A DNA stretch of 10,374 nucleotides from Methanomicrobia archaeon (GCA_023133315.1 JAGLWR010000033.1:1-10374); one strand, 5' to 3'. Positions 1 to 6,326 are shown, counted from the stretch's first letter. Translations and numbers: made by a program. The notes: generated by a model from the letters alone, not told the origin.

Positions 1-474
1 CATCACAGATGGATAGCTCTAAAAAAGATGGGTGCCAAGAAGATCCCTTGCATCCTTTTAGATTATTTTGATGGCGAAATAAAGCTCTATACCTGGTATC
101 CTGTTCTCAACGAAAAACTTGAAAAGGTCTTGGAGCTCTTTGATCACTATCCTCTGGAGGGATATGAAAACCATCTTGGAGACTTCAGCTTTATTATCAC
201 TGACGGGAAAAAATACTATGGCTTAAAAGATAGAAAAAGTATTATAACACATATTGAAAAAAAAGGATATAATTTTGAGTATGTCGACACAATAGAAGCG
301 GCGTTAAAAGAAACAAAAAATGGTAAAACAGCTTTTTTAAGAAGAACGCTGACAAAGGAAGAGGTCATTGAAAAAGCCTCGAAAAATGAAGTTTTTTCAC
401 CTAAAACGACAAGACATTGGTTTCCCTATAAGTACCCGTATCTTTATATAAAAAAAGAGGCGTTGATTTCATGA
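1..474 (+). CDS. ParB/Srx-superfamily protein, SerK-like (C-terminal part, truncated by window edge)
   Basis: The frame is open from base 1, so the ATG at 28 is internal and the true start lies upstream. The first visible residues, HHRW, followed by a helix and GAKKIPCILLDYFD, match the DGxHR(W) motif and following strand of the ParB/Srx fold. In archaeal free-serine kinase SerK and staphylococcal SbnI this motif lies in the nucleotide/serine site; these enzymes make O-phosphoserine for cysteine synthesis. The tail (FSPKTTRHWFP near the C-terminus) resembles the PPKxTRH tail I associate with this family. About 157 residues are visible; the N-terminal part with the remaining catalytic residues is outside. 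It overlaps the next gene by 4 nt (ATGA), so the two are probably translated together. Family membership is fairly secure; serine kinase activity is inference, and a DNA-binding or regulatory ParB-like role is the alternative. Confidence 0.7.
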   Translation, partial: HHRWIALKKMGAKKIPCILLDYFDGEIKLYTWYPVLNEKLEKVLELFDHYPLEGYENHLGDFSFIITDGKKYYGLKDRKSIITHIEKKGYNFEYVDTIEAALKETKNGKTAFLRRTLTKEEVIEKASKNEVFSPKTTRHWFPYKYPYLYIKKEALIS

Positions 475-695
475 AGAAAGATATCTCTCTTGAGATAGAG
501 AAGAACTTTTGGGATGAAGCCGTTGCGAACATCTGCAAAGTTTTAAATGAAGACAAAAAAGACGTGGAAAGAGGGATAGTATTCTTTTTTGGCAAACACT
601 GCGGAGATTACTTGGAAAAATTCTGCGGAGATATAGACGAAGAAACAAAAAAGGAGTTGAAAATTGCAATAATACATTCAAAACAGGAGAAATAG
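471..695 (+). CDS. Small hypothetical protein (74 aa) in SerK-like/nucleotidyltransferase cluster
   Basis: This is a short acidic, mostly helical protein with no signal peptide or membrane segment and no family I recognise. It has three cysteines (residues 22, 44 and 52); the last two flank an aromatic-rich helix (HCGDYLEKFCGD), which could bind metal but is not a standard zinc-finger spacing. The ATG overlaps the stop of the upstream gene in an ATGA junction, and the next gene's ATG follows this stop directly (TAG ATG), so translational coupling argues it is real. The codon choice is as AT-rich as its neighbours. Function is unknown; location suggests a partner or accessory of the flanking ParB-like or nucleotidyltransferase protein. 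Confidence 0.7.
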   Translation: MKKDISLEIEKNFWDEAVANICKVLNEDKKDVERGIVFFFGKHCGDYLEKFCGDIDEETKKELKIAIIHSKQEK

Positions 696-1376
696 ATGAA
701 AGAAAAGGTAAAAAAATATTATAGGGAAGGAATAGTTTATTCGAATGATAGATGGGAGCTTTTATGGGAACTGAGGAAAAAAGCGCTGGATGTTATGGAG
801 TTTCTAAAAGGACATTATTGTATTGCTTATGGAAGTATTACAAGAGGGGACGTAAACAAAACGAGTGATATAGATATATTCGTTGAGGTTGAAAGTCATA
901 TTTTAGAGATTCTCTTAAAAGACTTTAAGATTCTGGAGAGAAAAATCGTTCAGGCTACGCCCTGGCAGGCTGTGAAGGGCAGCATACTTCTTGACGACAG
1001 TATAGAAATATCCTTCCCTCTCGGCGAGATAAAAAAGAAAGAGGAAGAATTTTATCATTTCGGAGGAGCTTTAGCGTACGAGGAAATGAAAGAAAAGAAG
1101 AGGGTGTGCGGGGTTAATAAAAAACTTCTCCTGATAACACCTACAGAATCCGGTCATAGAGAAAGCAGTATAATCGGTAGAGAAGGCAAAACAGCCAGGT
1201 TATTAAACCTTTCCATAGGCACGGTTCAGGAACGGATACAGGTGCTCTCGAGAAGAGATAAGGTGGGAAGAACTGGCGTGTACCTGCAGAGAGTGTTAGC
1301 TCCGGAAGAAAGTTTTGGAAAAGTTCTGAAAAAGATCGTGGACAAAGATGCTAACGTGAGGAGGAGGTATCTGTAG
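696..1376 (+). CDS. Predicted nucleotidyltransferase (Pol beta superfamily) with C-terminal DNA-binding-like domain
   Basis: Residues 45-63 hold the nucleotidyltransferase signature: Y-G-S, then R-G-D, then S-D-I-D-I, with D58 and D60 as the likely metal-binding pair. A third acidic site may be in the DDSIEIS strand further on. The C-terminal half (about residues 145-226) has a helix-turn-helix-like stretch (ARLLNLSIGTVQERIQVL) followed by RRDKVGRTGVYL and a basic tail. At 226 aa it is much longer than the minimal MNT antitoxins of about 100 aa, and no HEPN partner is adjacent. It looks like a stand-alone archaeal family (I recall COG1665-type predicted nucleotidyltransferases, not checked). 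SD-like GGAGAAA precedes the ATG, which touches the upstream stop. It would transfer a nucleotide to an unknown target. The superfamily is confident; the substrate is unknown. Confidence 0.85.
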   Translation: MKEKVKKYYREGIVYSNDRWELLWELRKKALDVMEFLKGHYCIAYGSITRGDVNKTSDIDIFVEVESHILEILLKDFKILERKIVQATPWQAVKGSILLDDSIEISFPLGEIKKKEEEFYHFGGALAYEEMKEKKRVCGVNKKLLLITPTESGHRESSIIGREGKTARLLNLSIGTVQERIQVLSRRDKVGRTGVYLQRVLAPEESFGKVLKKIVDKDANVRRRYL

Positions 1377-1384
1377 TGTATTCA

Positions 1385-1408
1385 TTAGGATATTTTTTAA
1401 AATCCTAA
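1385..1408 (+). terminator. Inverted repeat after nucleotidyltransferase, possible terminator
   Basis: A perfect 7-bp inverted repeat, TTAGGAT and ATCCTAA, encloses a 10-nt A/T loop 8 nt after the stop codon at 1376, and is followed by CTTTCTT. The stem is AT-rich and weak. Archaeal termination relies mainly on T-runs, so the stretch of six T in the loop may matter as much as the hairpin. It separates the three-gene cluster from the ABC promoter. Confidence 0.4.
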
Positions 1409-1461
1409 CTTTCTTAGGGAAATCTATTTATGTGCCTAATTTATTAAATTGAGTGATTATA

Positions 1462-1495
1462 TTTAAATAAACTTATTCAAAAAGATATAGGTGAT
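1462..1495 (+). promoter_or_regulatory. Promoter and Shine-Dalgarno of ABC exporter genes
   Basis: TTTAAATA at 1462-1469 matches the archaeal TATA-box consensus; a transcription start about 25 nt downstream would fall near 1490, giving a very short leader. GGTGAT at 1490-1495 is a perfect archaeal Shine-Dalgarno, 3 nt before the ATG at 1499. This sets both the promoter and the start of the two-gene ABC unit. Confidence 0.7.
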
Positions 1496-1498
1496 ATC

Positions 1499-2353
1499 AT
1501 GATTATAGAAACAGAAAACCTGACAAAATACTATGGCAAAATCAGAGGAGTGGAAGATTTAAGTTTTTCCATTGAAAAAGGTGAGATCTTTGGATTTTTG
1601 GGTCCAAATGGTGCTGGAAAAACTACAACTATACGAACTTTACTCGGATTTTTAAGACCTACAAGAGGTAAAGCATTCATTTTTGGGAAGGATATTGAGA
1701 AAGAAATGCTGGAAATAAAGGAGCTAACAGGATACATTCCTGGAGAACTAAATCTGTATGGAGATTTAACTGCCAAAGATTTTCTGGATTATTTTGGTAA
1801 ATTGAGAAAAAATTTTGATGAAAAAAAACTCAAAGAACTTTTAGAGATCTTTGATGTTCCATTGAAGAGAAAAATAAAAGGATACTCACGGGGGATGAAA
1901 CAGAAACTCGGTATTATACAGGCTTTCATGCATAATCCTGAACTGATAATAATGGATGAACCGACAGCGGGGCTGGATCCGCTGCTCCAGGGAAAATTTT
2001 ATGATTATTTAAGAGAAGAAAAAAAAGAAGGCAAGACTATGTTTATCTCATCGCACATACTAACAGAAGTAGAAAAAATCTCTGACAGGGTGGGAATAAT
2101 AAAGGACGGGAACTTAATAGCGTTAGAAAATATAGAGGCGCTGAAAAGTAAAAAAGGAAAAGTCGTAAAGGTAAAAACTAAAGAAAAGATCAAAATAAGA
2201 GGAATAAAGACAGAAGAAGAGAATGGATGGACAACGTTTGTTGTTACAAAAAACGTAGATGACATTATTAAAAAATTAGCGAAATACTCCATAGAGGACA
2301 TAGAAATAGGCGAACTCAGCCTTGAAGAAATATTTATGCATTATTACAGGTGA
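1499..2353 (+). CDS. ABC-2 type transporter ATP-binding protein
   Basis: This is the 284-aa nucleotide-binding subunit of an ABC-2 exporter (BcrA/CcmA/NatA-like). Walker A GPNGAGKT is at residues 35-42, the signature YSRGMKQKL at 129-137 (the usual ABC-2 variant of LSGGQ), Walker B LIIMDEP at 149-155 with catalytic E154, the D-loop GLDP at 158-161 and the switch histidine H186 in SSH. The C-terminal 70 residues form the basic, less conserved extension typical of this group. It hydrolyses ATP on the cytoplasmic face to drive the permease encoded immediately downstream. The start is fixed by a perfect SD. The substrate cannot be told from sequence; drugs, lipids, peptides or ions are all known for the group. 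No regulator lies beside it. Confidence 0.95.
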   Translation: MIIETENLTKYYGKIRGVEDLSFSIEKGEIFGFLGPNGAGKTTTIRTLLGFLRPTRGKAFIFGKDIEKEMLEIKELTGYIPGELNLYGDLTAKDFLDYFGKLRKNFDEKKLKELLEIFDVPLKRKIKGYSRGMKQKLGIIQAFMHNPELIIMDEPTAGLDPLLQGKFYDYLREEKKEGKTMFISSHILTEVEKISDRVGIIKDGNLIALENIEALKSKKGKVVKVKTKEKIKIRGIKTEEENGWTTFVVTKNVDDIIKKLAKYSIEDIEIGELSLEEIFMHYYR

Positions 2354-2354
2354 T
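2349..2354 (+). promoter_or_regulatory. Shine-Dalgarno fixing the permease start
   Basis: GGTGAT overlaps the stop codon of the ATPase gene (TGA at 2351-2353) and lies 3 nt before the ATG at 2358. The same motif and spacing occur before the ATPase and atpA, so 2358 is preferred over the in-frame ATG at 2322 inside the ATPase gene. Confidence 0.75.
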
Positions 2355-2357
2355 CGA

Positions 2358-3158
2358 ATGAAAATAGCCATTCATAGTTTAAAAACCAGCTGGAAAGGAA
2401 TATTACTGTTAAATTTAGTTTTTATTGGGCTTACCGCTATGGTGATCTCAATATTCCCCACAATTAAAGAATCTTCAGGAATTCAGGAGTATATACACAG
2501 CCTTCCCGAATCATTCCTGTCTATTTTCGGGAGATCGGGCCTGGATATAACGATGCTGGAAGGATTTCTGAATATGGAACTGTACCAGTGGGGATGGGTG
2601 CTCCTCCTCGGTGTCTACTTCGCATTTATTTCCTCCTCTTTAATATCAAAAGAAATTGAGAACAAGACAATCGATATGCTCCTCTCAAATCCTGTTTCAA
2701 GAGGAAGAATCCTTCTGGAAAAGTTTCTGGGACTTGTGCCTTCGATTGTTCTTATAAATATAACGACGCCTCTCGTCATTCTCGGGTGCGCCGCATACAT
2801 CAACGAGACGATCGATGTGACGTATCTTTTTTACACACATTTCGCTTCGATCCCTTATCTGCTTGCAGCATGTGCACTCGGGCTGTTGTTCTCTGTTATC
2901 TTTGATGAAGCGAGAAGAGCAAATACATTGGCAATAGGAACCATCTTCGGGATGTACATTATAGAAGCACTCTCACTGCTTTCAGAAAAATACTCTGCAA
3001 TAGGAAAGATATCCCTTGCCCATTATTATGATCCTGGAAAAATCCTGATACAGCACGATGTAGATATCATGGGGATAGTGATCTTATTCTTCATTACCGT
3101 AGTGCTGCTGGCAACAGCTGTAATCTACTTTCAGAGGAGAGATATTGCCGTTGTGTAG
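2358..3158 (+). CDS. ABC-2 type transporter permease
   Basis: This 266-aa membrane protein has six predicted helices at about residues 14-34, 79-96, 124-146, 162-182, 190-208 and 237-257. Between helices 2 and 3 it carries the cytoplasmic coupling motif typical of ABC-2 permeases (SKEIENKTIDMLLSNPVSR, residues 97-115), which contacts the ATPase. A large outer loop of about 40 residues follows helix 1. It forms the translocation pore with the ATPase encoded 4 nt upstream; a homodimer of each is expected since no second permease is present. The gene is translationally coupled to the ATPase. The GC content is visibly higher than in the following RT gene. The substrate is unknown. Confidence 0.9.
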   Translation: MKIAIHSLKTSWKGILLLNLVFIGLTAMVISIFPTIKESSGIQEYIHSLPESFLSIFGRSGLDITMLEGFLNMELYQWGWVLLLGVYFAFISSSLISKEIENKTIDMLLSNPVSRGRILLEKFLGLVPSIVLINITTPLVILGCAAYINETIDVTYLFYTHFASIPYLLAACALGLLFSVIFDEARRANTLAIGTIFGMYIIEALSLLSEKYSAIGKISLAHYYDPGKILIQHDVDIMGIVILFFITVVLLATAVIYFQRRDIAVV

Positions 3159-3173
3159 GGTTGGAATTATTAG

Positions 3174-3245
3174 GAGTGCATTGAGGAGAAGGTTGGTGTG
3201 TTGAGAGCTGATATTGAGGAGAGAGAGGTTTTGGTTAGGAACTAA
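3174..3245 (+). pseudogene. Possible C-terminal relic of a lost gene
   Basis: After the permease stop, one frame reads a charged, protein-like tail of 23 residues (ECIEEKVGVLRADIEEREV, then LVRN) ending at TAA. It is closed upstream by a TAG at 3171 and has no start or SD. G-rich composition here contrasts with the A/T-rich promoter that follows. It may be the last fragment of a deleted gene or chance; the short length makes this weak. The rest of 3246-3320 is AT-rich with nothing else seen. Confidence 0.25.
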
Positions 3246-3323
3246 TAGAGAATTTGATAATTATAAAACTAAACTCTTTTTGTATTAATTTCTATTACCA
3301 AAAATATTTTAATAAGGAAATTG

Positions 3324-3359
3324 ATTTATAGTTATTAATTCAAAAATCTATAAAGTGAG
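3324..3359 (+). promoter_or_regulatory. Promoter region of the reverse transcriptase gene
   Basis: ATTTATAG at 3324-3331 is a TATA-like box and places a transcription start near 3350-3355. GTGA at 3355-3358 may serve as a weak SD, 4 nt before the ATG at 3363. The gene thus seems to have its own promoter and a very short leader, leaving little space for a structured RNA within the same transcript upstream. Confidence 0.45.
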
Positions 3360-3362
3360 ATC

Positions 3363-4943
3363 ATGAAAGTCGGATTAGATAAAACAATAGTAGATAGTTT
3401 AGACCCTAAGATGGCATTAAAAAGAATTGAGAAGGATATTGAAAGTGACTTTATTTATGCGCCTCACATAAATGATATTTACAAGTATGCTGGAGACAAC
3501 CTTTGGGAGGAATTAAAAGGTCAACTGTGTGCGGGTAAGTTTAATCCCTCATTACCCATATATATTGATGTTCCTAAAAAATCTGGCTTGACAAGACCTG
3601 GGGCAATTCTTCTACCTCTAGATAGAGTACTATATCAAATTTTAATTGATTACATTGCACCAAAGGTTGAATCAAATCTAGATCGTTCAAAGGTTTTTTC
3701 ACGAATTCTATTAAAATCTGACGAGGAAGGTAGAATGTTCGAAGATATTGGGGAATCCTATACTAAATTTATAGAAAATGTTGTTTTTAATTGTTCCCTT
3801 TATGAATATGTTGTCAAAACTGATGTTAATTCATACTTTGAAAATATTTACCACCACCCGCTAATAGATTCCTTAAAATCGAGTGGTATTTCTCCCAAAA
3901 TTGTCAATATTTTAGAAAAATTACTTTCCGCATGGCAAGAAACTAGCTCCTATGGAATAATTCAACGATGCTTTCCATCCGATCTATTGGGAACTTTCTA
4001 CCTCTCTCCAATAGATCATCAATTGAAAATAAATGATATTTACTCATTAAGGTTTGTCGATGATTTTTATTTATTTTTCGATGATAAAAAAGAAGCGCAC
4101 ATTGCTCTGGCAAACTTATGCAAGATATTACGTAAAGATGGTTTATTTTTAAATGAAGAAAAAACAAGTATAAAACGGTCAAATCTTCTTATTAGAGAAG
4201 AAACTGAAATAGATCATATGATGAATCAGATTGATAATAATTTGAAAAATACAACGATCAGAGAGACGCCCTATGGATTTCAGATTCCTCTATATGGTAA
4301 ATTTAAACTACCTGAAGAGGAAGATTTCGATATAGAGATAGTTGAAAAACTATACTCAAAAAGAAAAAGTGCTAAATTCCAATATGATAAAATAATTACA
4401 TTTTGTTTGCCCCTTTTAGCAAGATTCAAATCAAAAATTGCGATCAGTGATTCTATTCGAGATATTATAAATGAACCTCATCTAACTCGCACATATTGTG
4501 GCTATTTAGCTTCATTAATTAATGATTATAAAGAAATATCAAAAAAAATAATTTCTATAGCTCTCTGTGGAGAACTATTATATGAATGGCAATACATGTG
4601 GATATATGCAACTTTACTTTATCGGGAGACGGTCTCGGAGGATATCATCGACTTTGCTTTAAAACAATTACAAATAAAAAACACATCGGAAGCATTAAGA
4701 GCAATATGCGCTCTTTTGATAGGCCGTTTCGGAACTGCTAGTCACAAAAATATACTTCGGAAAGAATATCAAAATGATGATAGTGAATATGTTAGGGCTG
4801 CAATTCTTTATAGTGCCTCTTTTTTTCCTTCGGGACAACGTAATTCTTGTTTTAGAGCCTGGGGACATCATTCTCCAATAAATACACTAGTAATTTCTGC
4901 TATTAAAAATAAACGAAAAGTTTTATTATCTAAGAAAAGATAA
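3363..4943 (+). CDS. Stand-alone reverse transcriptase with helical C-terminal domain (Abi/DRT-like)
   Basis: This 526-aa protein carries RT motifs in order: a conserved LTRPGAILLPLDRVLYQ block (residues 76-92), motif A with D154 (KTDVNSYF, 152-159), motif B (GIIQRCFPSDLLGTFYL, 198-214), motif C FVDD (231-234) with catalytic D233 and D234, and motif D (LFLNEEKT, 261-268). It should polymerise DNA from an RNA or protein-primed template. Residues about 280-526 lack a thumb/maturase, HNH or Cas1 domain that I can see; they are helix-rich and end in HEAT-like repeats (about 425-485). This architecture resembles bacterial abortive-infection and defence-associated RTs (AbiK/AbiA, DRT groups), not group II introns. 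I see no intron domain V and no clear msr/msd. Motif B is atypical (Q-R where Q-G is usual). It is AT-rich and flanked by relic sequence, which fits transfer. The RT call is firm; the antiviral role is inference. Confidence 0.9.
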   Translation: MKVGLDKTIVDSLDPKMALKRIEKDIESDFIYAPHINDIYKYAGDNLWEELKGQLCAGKFNPSLPIYIDVPKKSGLTRPGAILLPLDRVLYQILIDYIAPKVESNLDRSKVFSRILLKSDEEGRMFEDIGESYTKFIENVVFNCSLYEYVVKTDVNSYFENIYHHPLIDSLKSSGISPKIVNILEKLLSAWQETSSYGIIQRCFPSDLLGTFYLSPIDHQLKINDIYSLRFVDDFYLFFDDKKEAHIALANLCKILRKDGLFLNEEKTSIKRSNLLIREETEIDHMMNQIDNNLKNTTIRETPYGFQIPLYGKFKLPEEEDFDIEIVEKLYSKRKSAKFQYDKIITFCLPLLARFKSKIAISDSIRDIINEPHLTRTYCGYLASLINDYKEISKKIISIALCGELLYEWQYMWIYATLLYRETVSEDIIDFALKQLQIKNTSEALRAICALLIGRFGTASHKNILRKEYQNDDSEYVRAAILYSASFFPSGQRNSCFRAWGHHSPINTLVISAIKNKRKVLLSKKR

Positions 4944-4962
4944 ATTATTTATTTCTAGCTGA

Positions 4963-5085
4963 GGTTCTTATTCTATATTAATTTTTTCAAATTTACCAGT
5001 AAATTCGAGTGACAACCCCGACAGCCGCACTCTCAAAAGTATTATAGACCTTGCTAGTAAAACAGTGGAGAGGATAAAACTGTAG
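4963..5085 (+). pseudogene. Repeat A copy 1: C-terminal relic of an unknown gene
   Basis: In the 291-nt gap between the RT and the converging minus-strand gene, one frame gives a protein-like tail: SNLPVNSSDNPDSRTL followed by an amphipathic helix (KSIIDLASKTVERIKL) and a TAG at 5083-5085. It has no start or SD and is closed upstream by a TGA at 4960. The nucleotide sequence 4981-5060 is repeated in diverged form at 6390-6468, including a 15-nt identical core (AAATTCGAGTGACAA). It looks like the last 30-40 codons of a gene lost here and at the second site, perhaps from a mobile element. I do not recognise the family. The rest of the gap (5086-5234) is A-rich with only a short palindrome. Confidence 0.5.
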
Positions 5086-5201
5086 CGTTCTGGAAAAGAA
5101 AAAAACGATTATTTTTATTTAGAAAAGAAAGTGGTTTATTGAGAAGAAAAAAAGTTAGGTACTTTTCTGAAAAACGTTTTTAGGTCGTTGGGGTAAGTAA
5201 C

Positions 5202-5215
5202 CTAATGACTTAGGC
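5202..5215. other. Short palindrome downstream of minus-strand gene
   Basis: CCTAA and TTAGG enclose the loop TGAC, 20 nt past the stop of the minus-strand gene. It could be a weak hairpin at the transcript's 3' end, but no T-run follows on the minus strand. Confidence 0.25.
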
Positions 5216-5234
5216 ATATGAAACACTTTCGTTT

Positions 5235-5798
5235 TCACAAATATTTTTTAAGGTCATTATACCTCTCTTCCAATTTTTCATAGTCTTTATCTCGGAAAAA
5301 ATTGCCTAAAATATTCCATAAATTTATTGTAAGGTTTGTACGATTTTTAACCTCATCTATATAGTTTTTTATTTTTTCTTTTTCAACAAATTTAGATAAA
5401 GGTTTATCTTTGGGTAAGCTATCATAGGATTTTCGTAGATCATTCAGAAGCAAATATATTTTTGAAATTGCCATTATTTCAATTTTTGTTAGAATTCCTA
5501 ATTCTCCTATTATACTACTATATACTCTATCTTCACAAGACATATACTTAGTTAGTACATGATCGGGGACGGATTCCATTTTTTTTACTTCTTCTTGTAT
5601 TTCGTTTATATATTCCATATTTCTCTCCAATTCTGCTCCAATCAAATTTCTCAAATCTTCTTTTTTTTGTTCTATTCTCTTTTCTTCTCTTTCTTGAAGA
5701 TCTTTTCTGGATTTTCTCGATTCTAAAACTATAAGGAGAGTAAATACAGCATATACTACAGCAACGCCTACTGACACCCACTGAGGATCCAGATTCAT
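5235..5798 (-). CDS. Single-pass membrane protein with coiled coil, unknown function
   Basis: This 187-aa protein has a short outer N-terminus, one membrane helix at about residues 8-26 (VSVGVAVVYAVFTLLIVLE), then a long charged coiled coil (about 27-75, SRKSRKDLQEREEKRIEQKK onward) and a helical C-terminal domain of about 110 residues inside the cell by the positive-inside rule. No enzyme motif is visible. Small proteins of this N-terminal-helix plus coiled-coil form are frequent hypothetical genes in defence and mobile islands, but I cannot assign a family. It converges on the RT gene. The start at 5798 has no clear SD; a longer ATG further upstream is in another frame, so a leaderless or weakly initiated transcript is likely. 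It lies between repeats A and B. Confidence 0.75.
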   Translation of the reverse strand: MNLDPQWVSVGVAVVYAVFTLLIVLESRKSRKDLQEREEKRIEQKKEDLRNLIGAELERNMEYINEIQEEVKKMESVPDHVLTKYMSCEDRVYSSIIGELGILTKIEIMAISKIYLLLNDLRKSYDSLPKDKPLSKFVEKEKIKNYIDEVKNRTNLTINLWNILGNFFRDKDYEKLEERYNDLKKYL

Positions 5799-5888
5799 AT
5801 TTAATATTCATATTTGGGCATTAAAAAACTATCTTATCAAAAAACGGGTATCCTAAAAACCTTATCTATTTTCATAAAAAATGACCTG

Positions 5889-5925
5889 TTATTGTAGAGT
5901 ACCTAGAGACCTGGGGGTGTGGGAG
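5889..5925 (+). repeat. Repeat B copy 1
   Basis: This 37-nt stretch pairs with 7059-7094. Shared blocks are CCTAGAG and the 11-nt GGGTGTGGGAG, with 14 of 20 matches upstream and most differences being transitions; there is a one-base length difference between the blocks. Both copies lie in gaps between divergent genes, upstream of a plus-strand gene. It could be a relic of a shared inserted sequence, a regulatory site or a structured RNA; the G-rich block argues against chance in this AT-rich gap. Confidence 0.5.
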
Positions 5926-5934
5926 TTAAAAAAC

Positions 5935-5973
5935 GATCCTCCAGATCCTCCAGTAGTATATGAGTGCTGGAGG
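5935..5973. promoter_or_regulatory. Tandem 9-mer and perfect inverted repeat, candidate operator
   Basis: GATCCTCCA occurs twice head to tail (5935-5943, 5944-5952). The second copy's CCTCCAG (5947-5953) forms a perfect 7-bp inverted repeat with CTGGAGG (5967-5973) over a 13-nt loop. It sits upstream of the TATA box of the plus-strand coiled-coil gene and could be a regulator site or RNA hairpin. Confidence 0.45.
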
Positions 5974-6004
5974 TTATAAATGTTATTTTGGAATACAGGA
6001 GAAG

Positions 6005-6041
6005 GTATTTATACATTGGTATTTTAAATTACTTTGGTGAT
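6005..6041 (+). promoter_or_regulatory. TATA box and Shine-Dalgarno of the small coiled-coil gene
   Basis: GTATTTATAC at 6005-6014 fits an archaeal TATA box, with transcription expected near 6035. GGTGAT at 6036-6041 lies 3 nt before an in-frame TTG at 6045, the same motif and spacing as for the ABC genes and atpA. This decides the start at 6045 over the upstream GTG at 5964, which falls inside the inverted repeat. Confidence 0.6.
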
Positions 6042-6044
6042 TCG

Positions 6045-6326
6045 TTGAGTGATTTATTTAGAGAAGAACATAAAAAACTTCATGAACTACTTGATAAAAC
6101 ACATAAGAATTTAGATGAAATGAGTGGAGAAATACCTGAAGAGCTGGAATTAGAATTGCGTAAAAAAGTTGAAGAATTCCATAAAAAAATGAATGAAATA
6201 GAGGAAGTAATATCAGAACCCAAAAAATTTTATGTATTGGGAGAGGAGGAAGTAAATAAAAAACTGGAATGTTTTTTTTCTGAAATGAAGAAATTAATAG
6301 AGAAAATAGAAACCCGACATCCTTAA
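6045..6326 (+). CDS. Small coiled-coil protein, unknown function
   Basis: With the TTG start chosen from the SD at 6036-6041 the product is 93 aa. A frame from GTG at 5964 would add 27 residues encoded by what looks like promoter DNA. The protein is almost wholly helical, highly charged and heptad-like (LHELLDKTHKNLDEM, LRKKVEEFHKKMNEIEEV, FSEMKKLIEKIE), with a short break around FYVLGEEEV. There is no membrane segment or signal peptide, so it is likely cytosolic and oligomeric. I recognise no family; low complexity would make database hits to other coiled coils misleading. It has its own promoter, is divergent from the membrane coiled-coil gene, and both are coiled-coil proteins, so an interaction is possible but unproven. 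Confidence 0.6.
   Translation: MSDLFREEHKKLHELLDKTHKNLDEMSGEIPEELELELRKKVEEFHKKMNEIEEVISEPKKFYVLGEEEVNKKLECFFSEMKKLIEKIETRHP

Noticed and set aside
696..1376. MNT/HEPN toxin-antitoxin pair.
   Set aside because: The nucleotidyltransferase is 226 aa, not a minimal MNT protein, and the adjacent 74-aa protein shows no HEPN RxxxxH motif.
3159..3362. Possible retron-type msr/msd RNA upstream of the RT.
   Set aside because: No paired flanking repeats or strong stem-loops are visible, and the TATA box leaves a leader of only about 10 nt.
5548..5811. Overlapping minus-strand frame of 87 aa starting at an upstream ATG.
   Set aside because: It is very Arg/Lys-rich in the manner of a shadow frame, while the overlapping 187-aa frame has a clear membrane helix and coiled coil.
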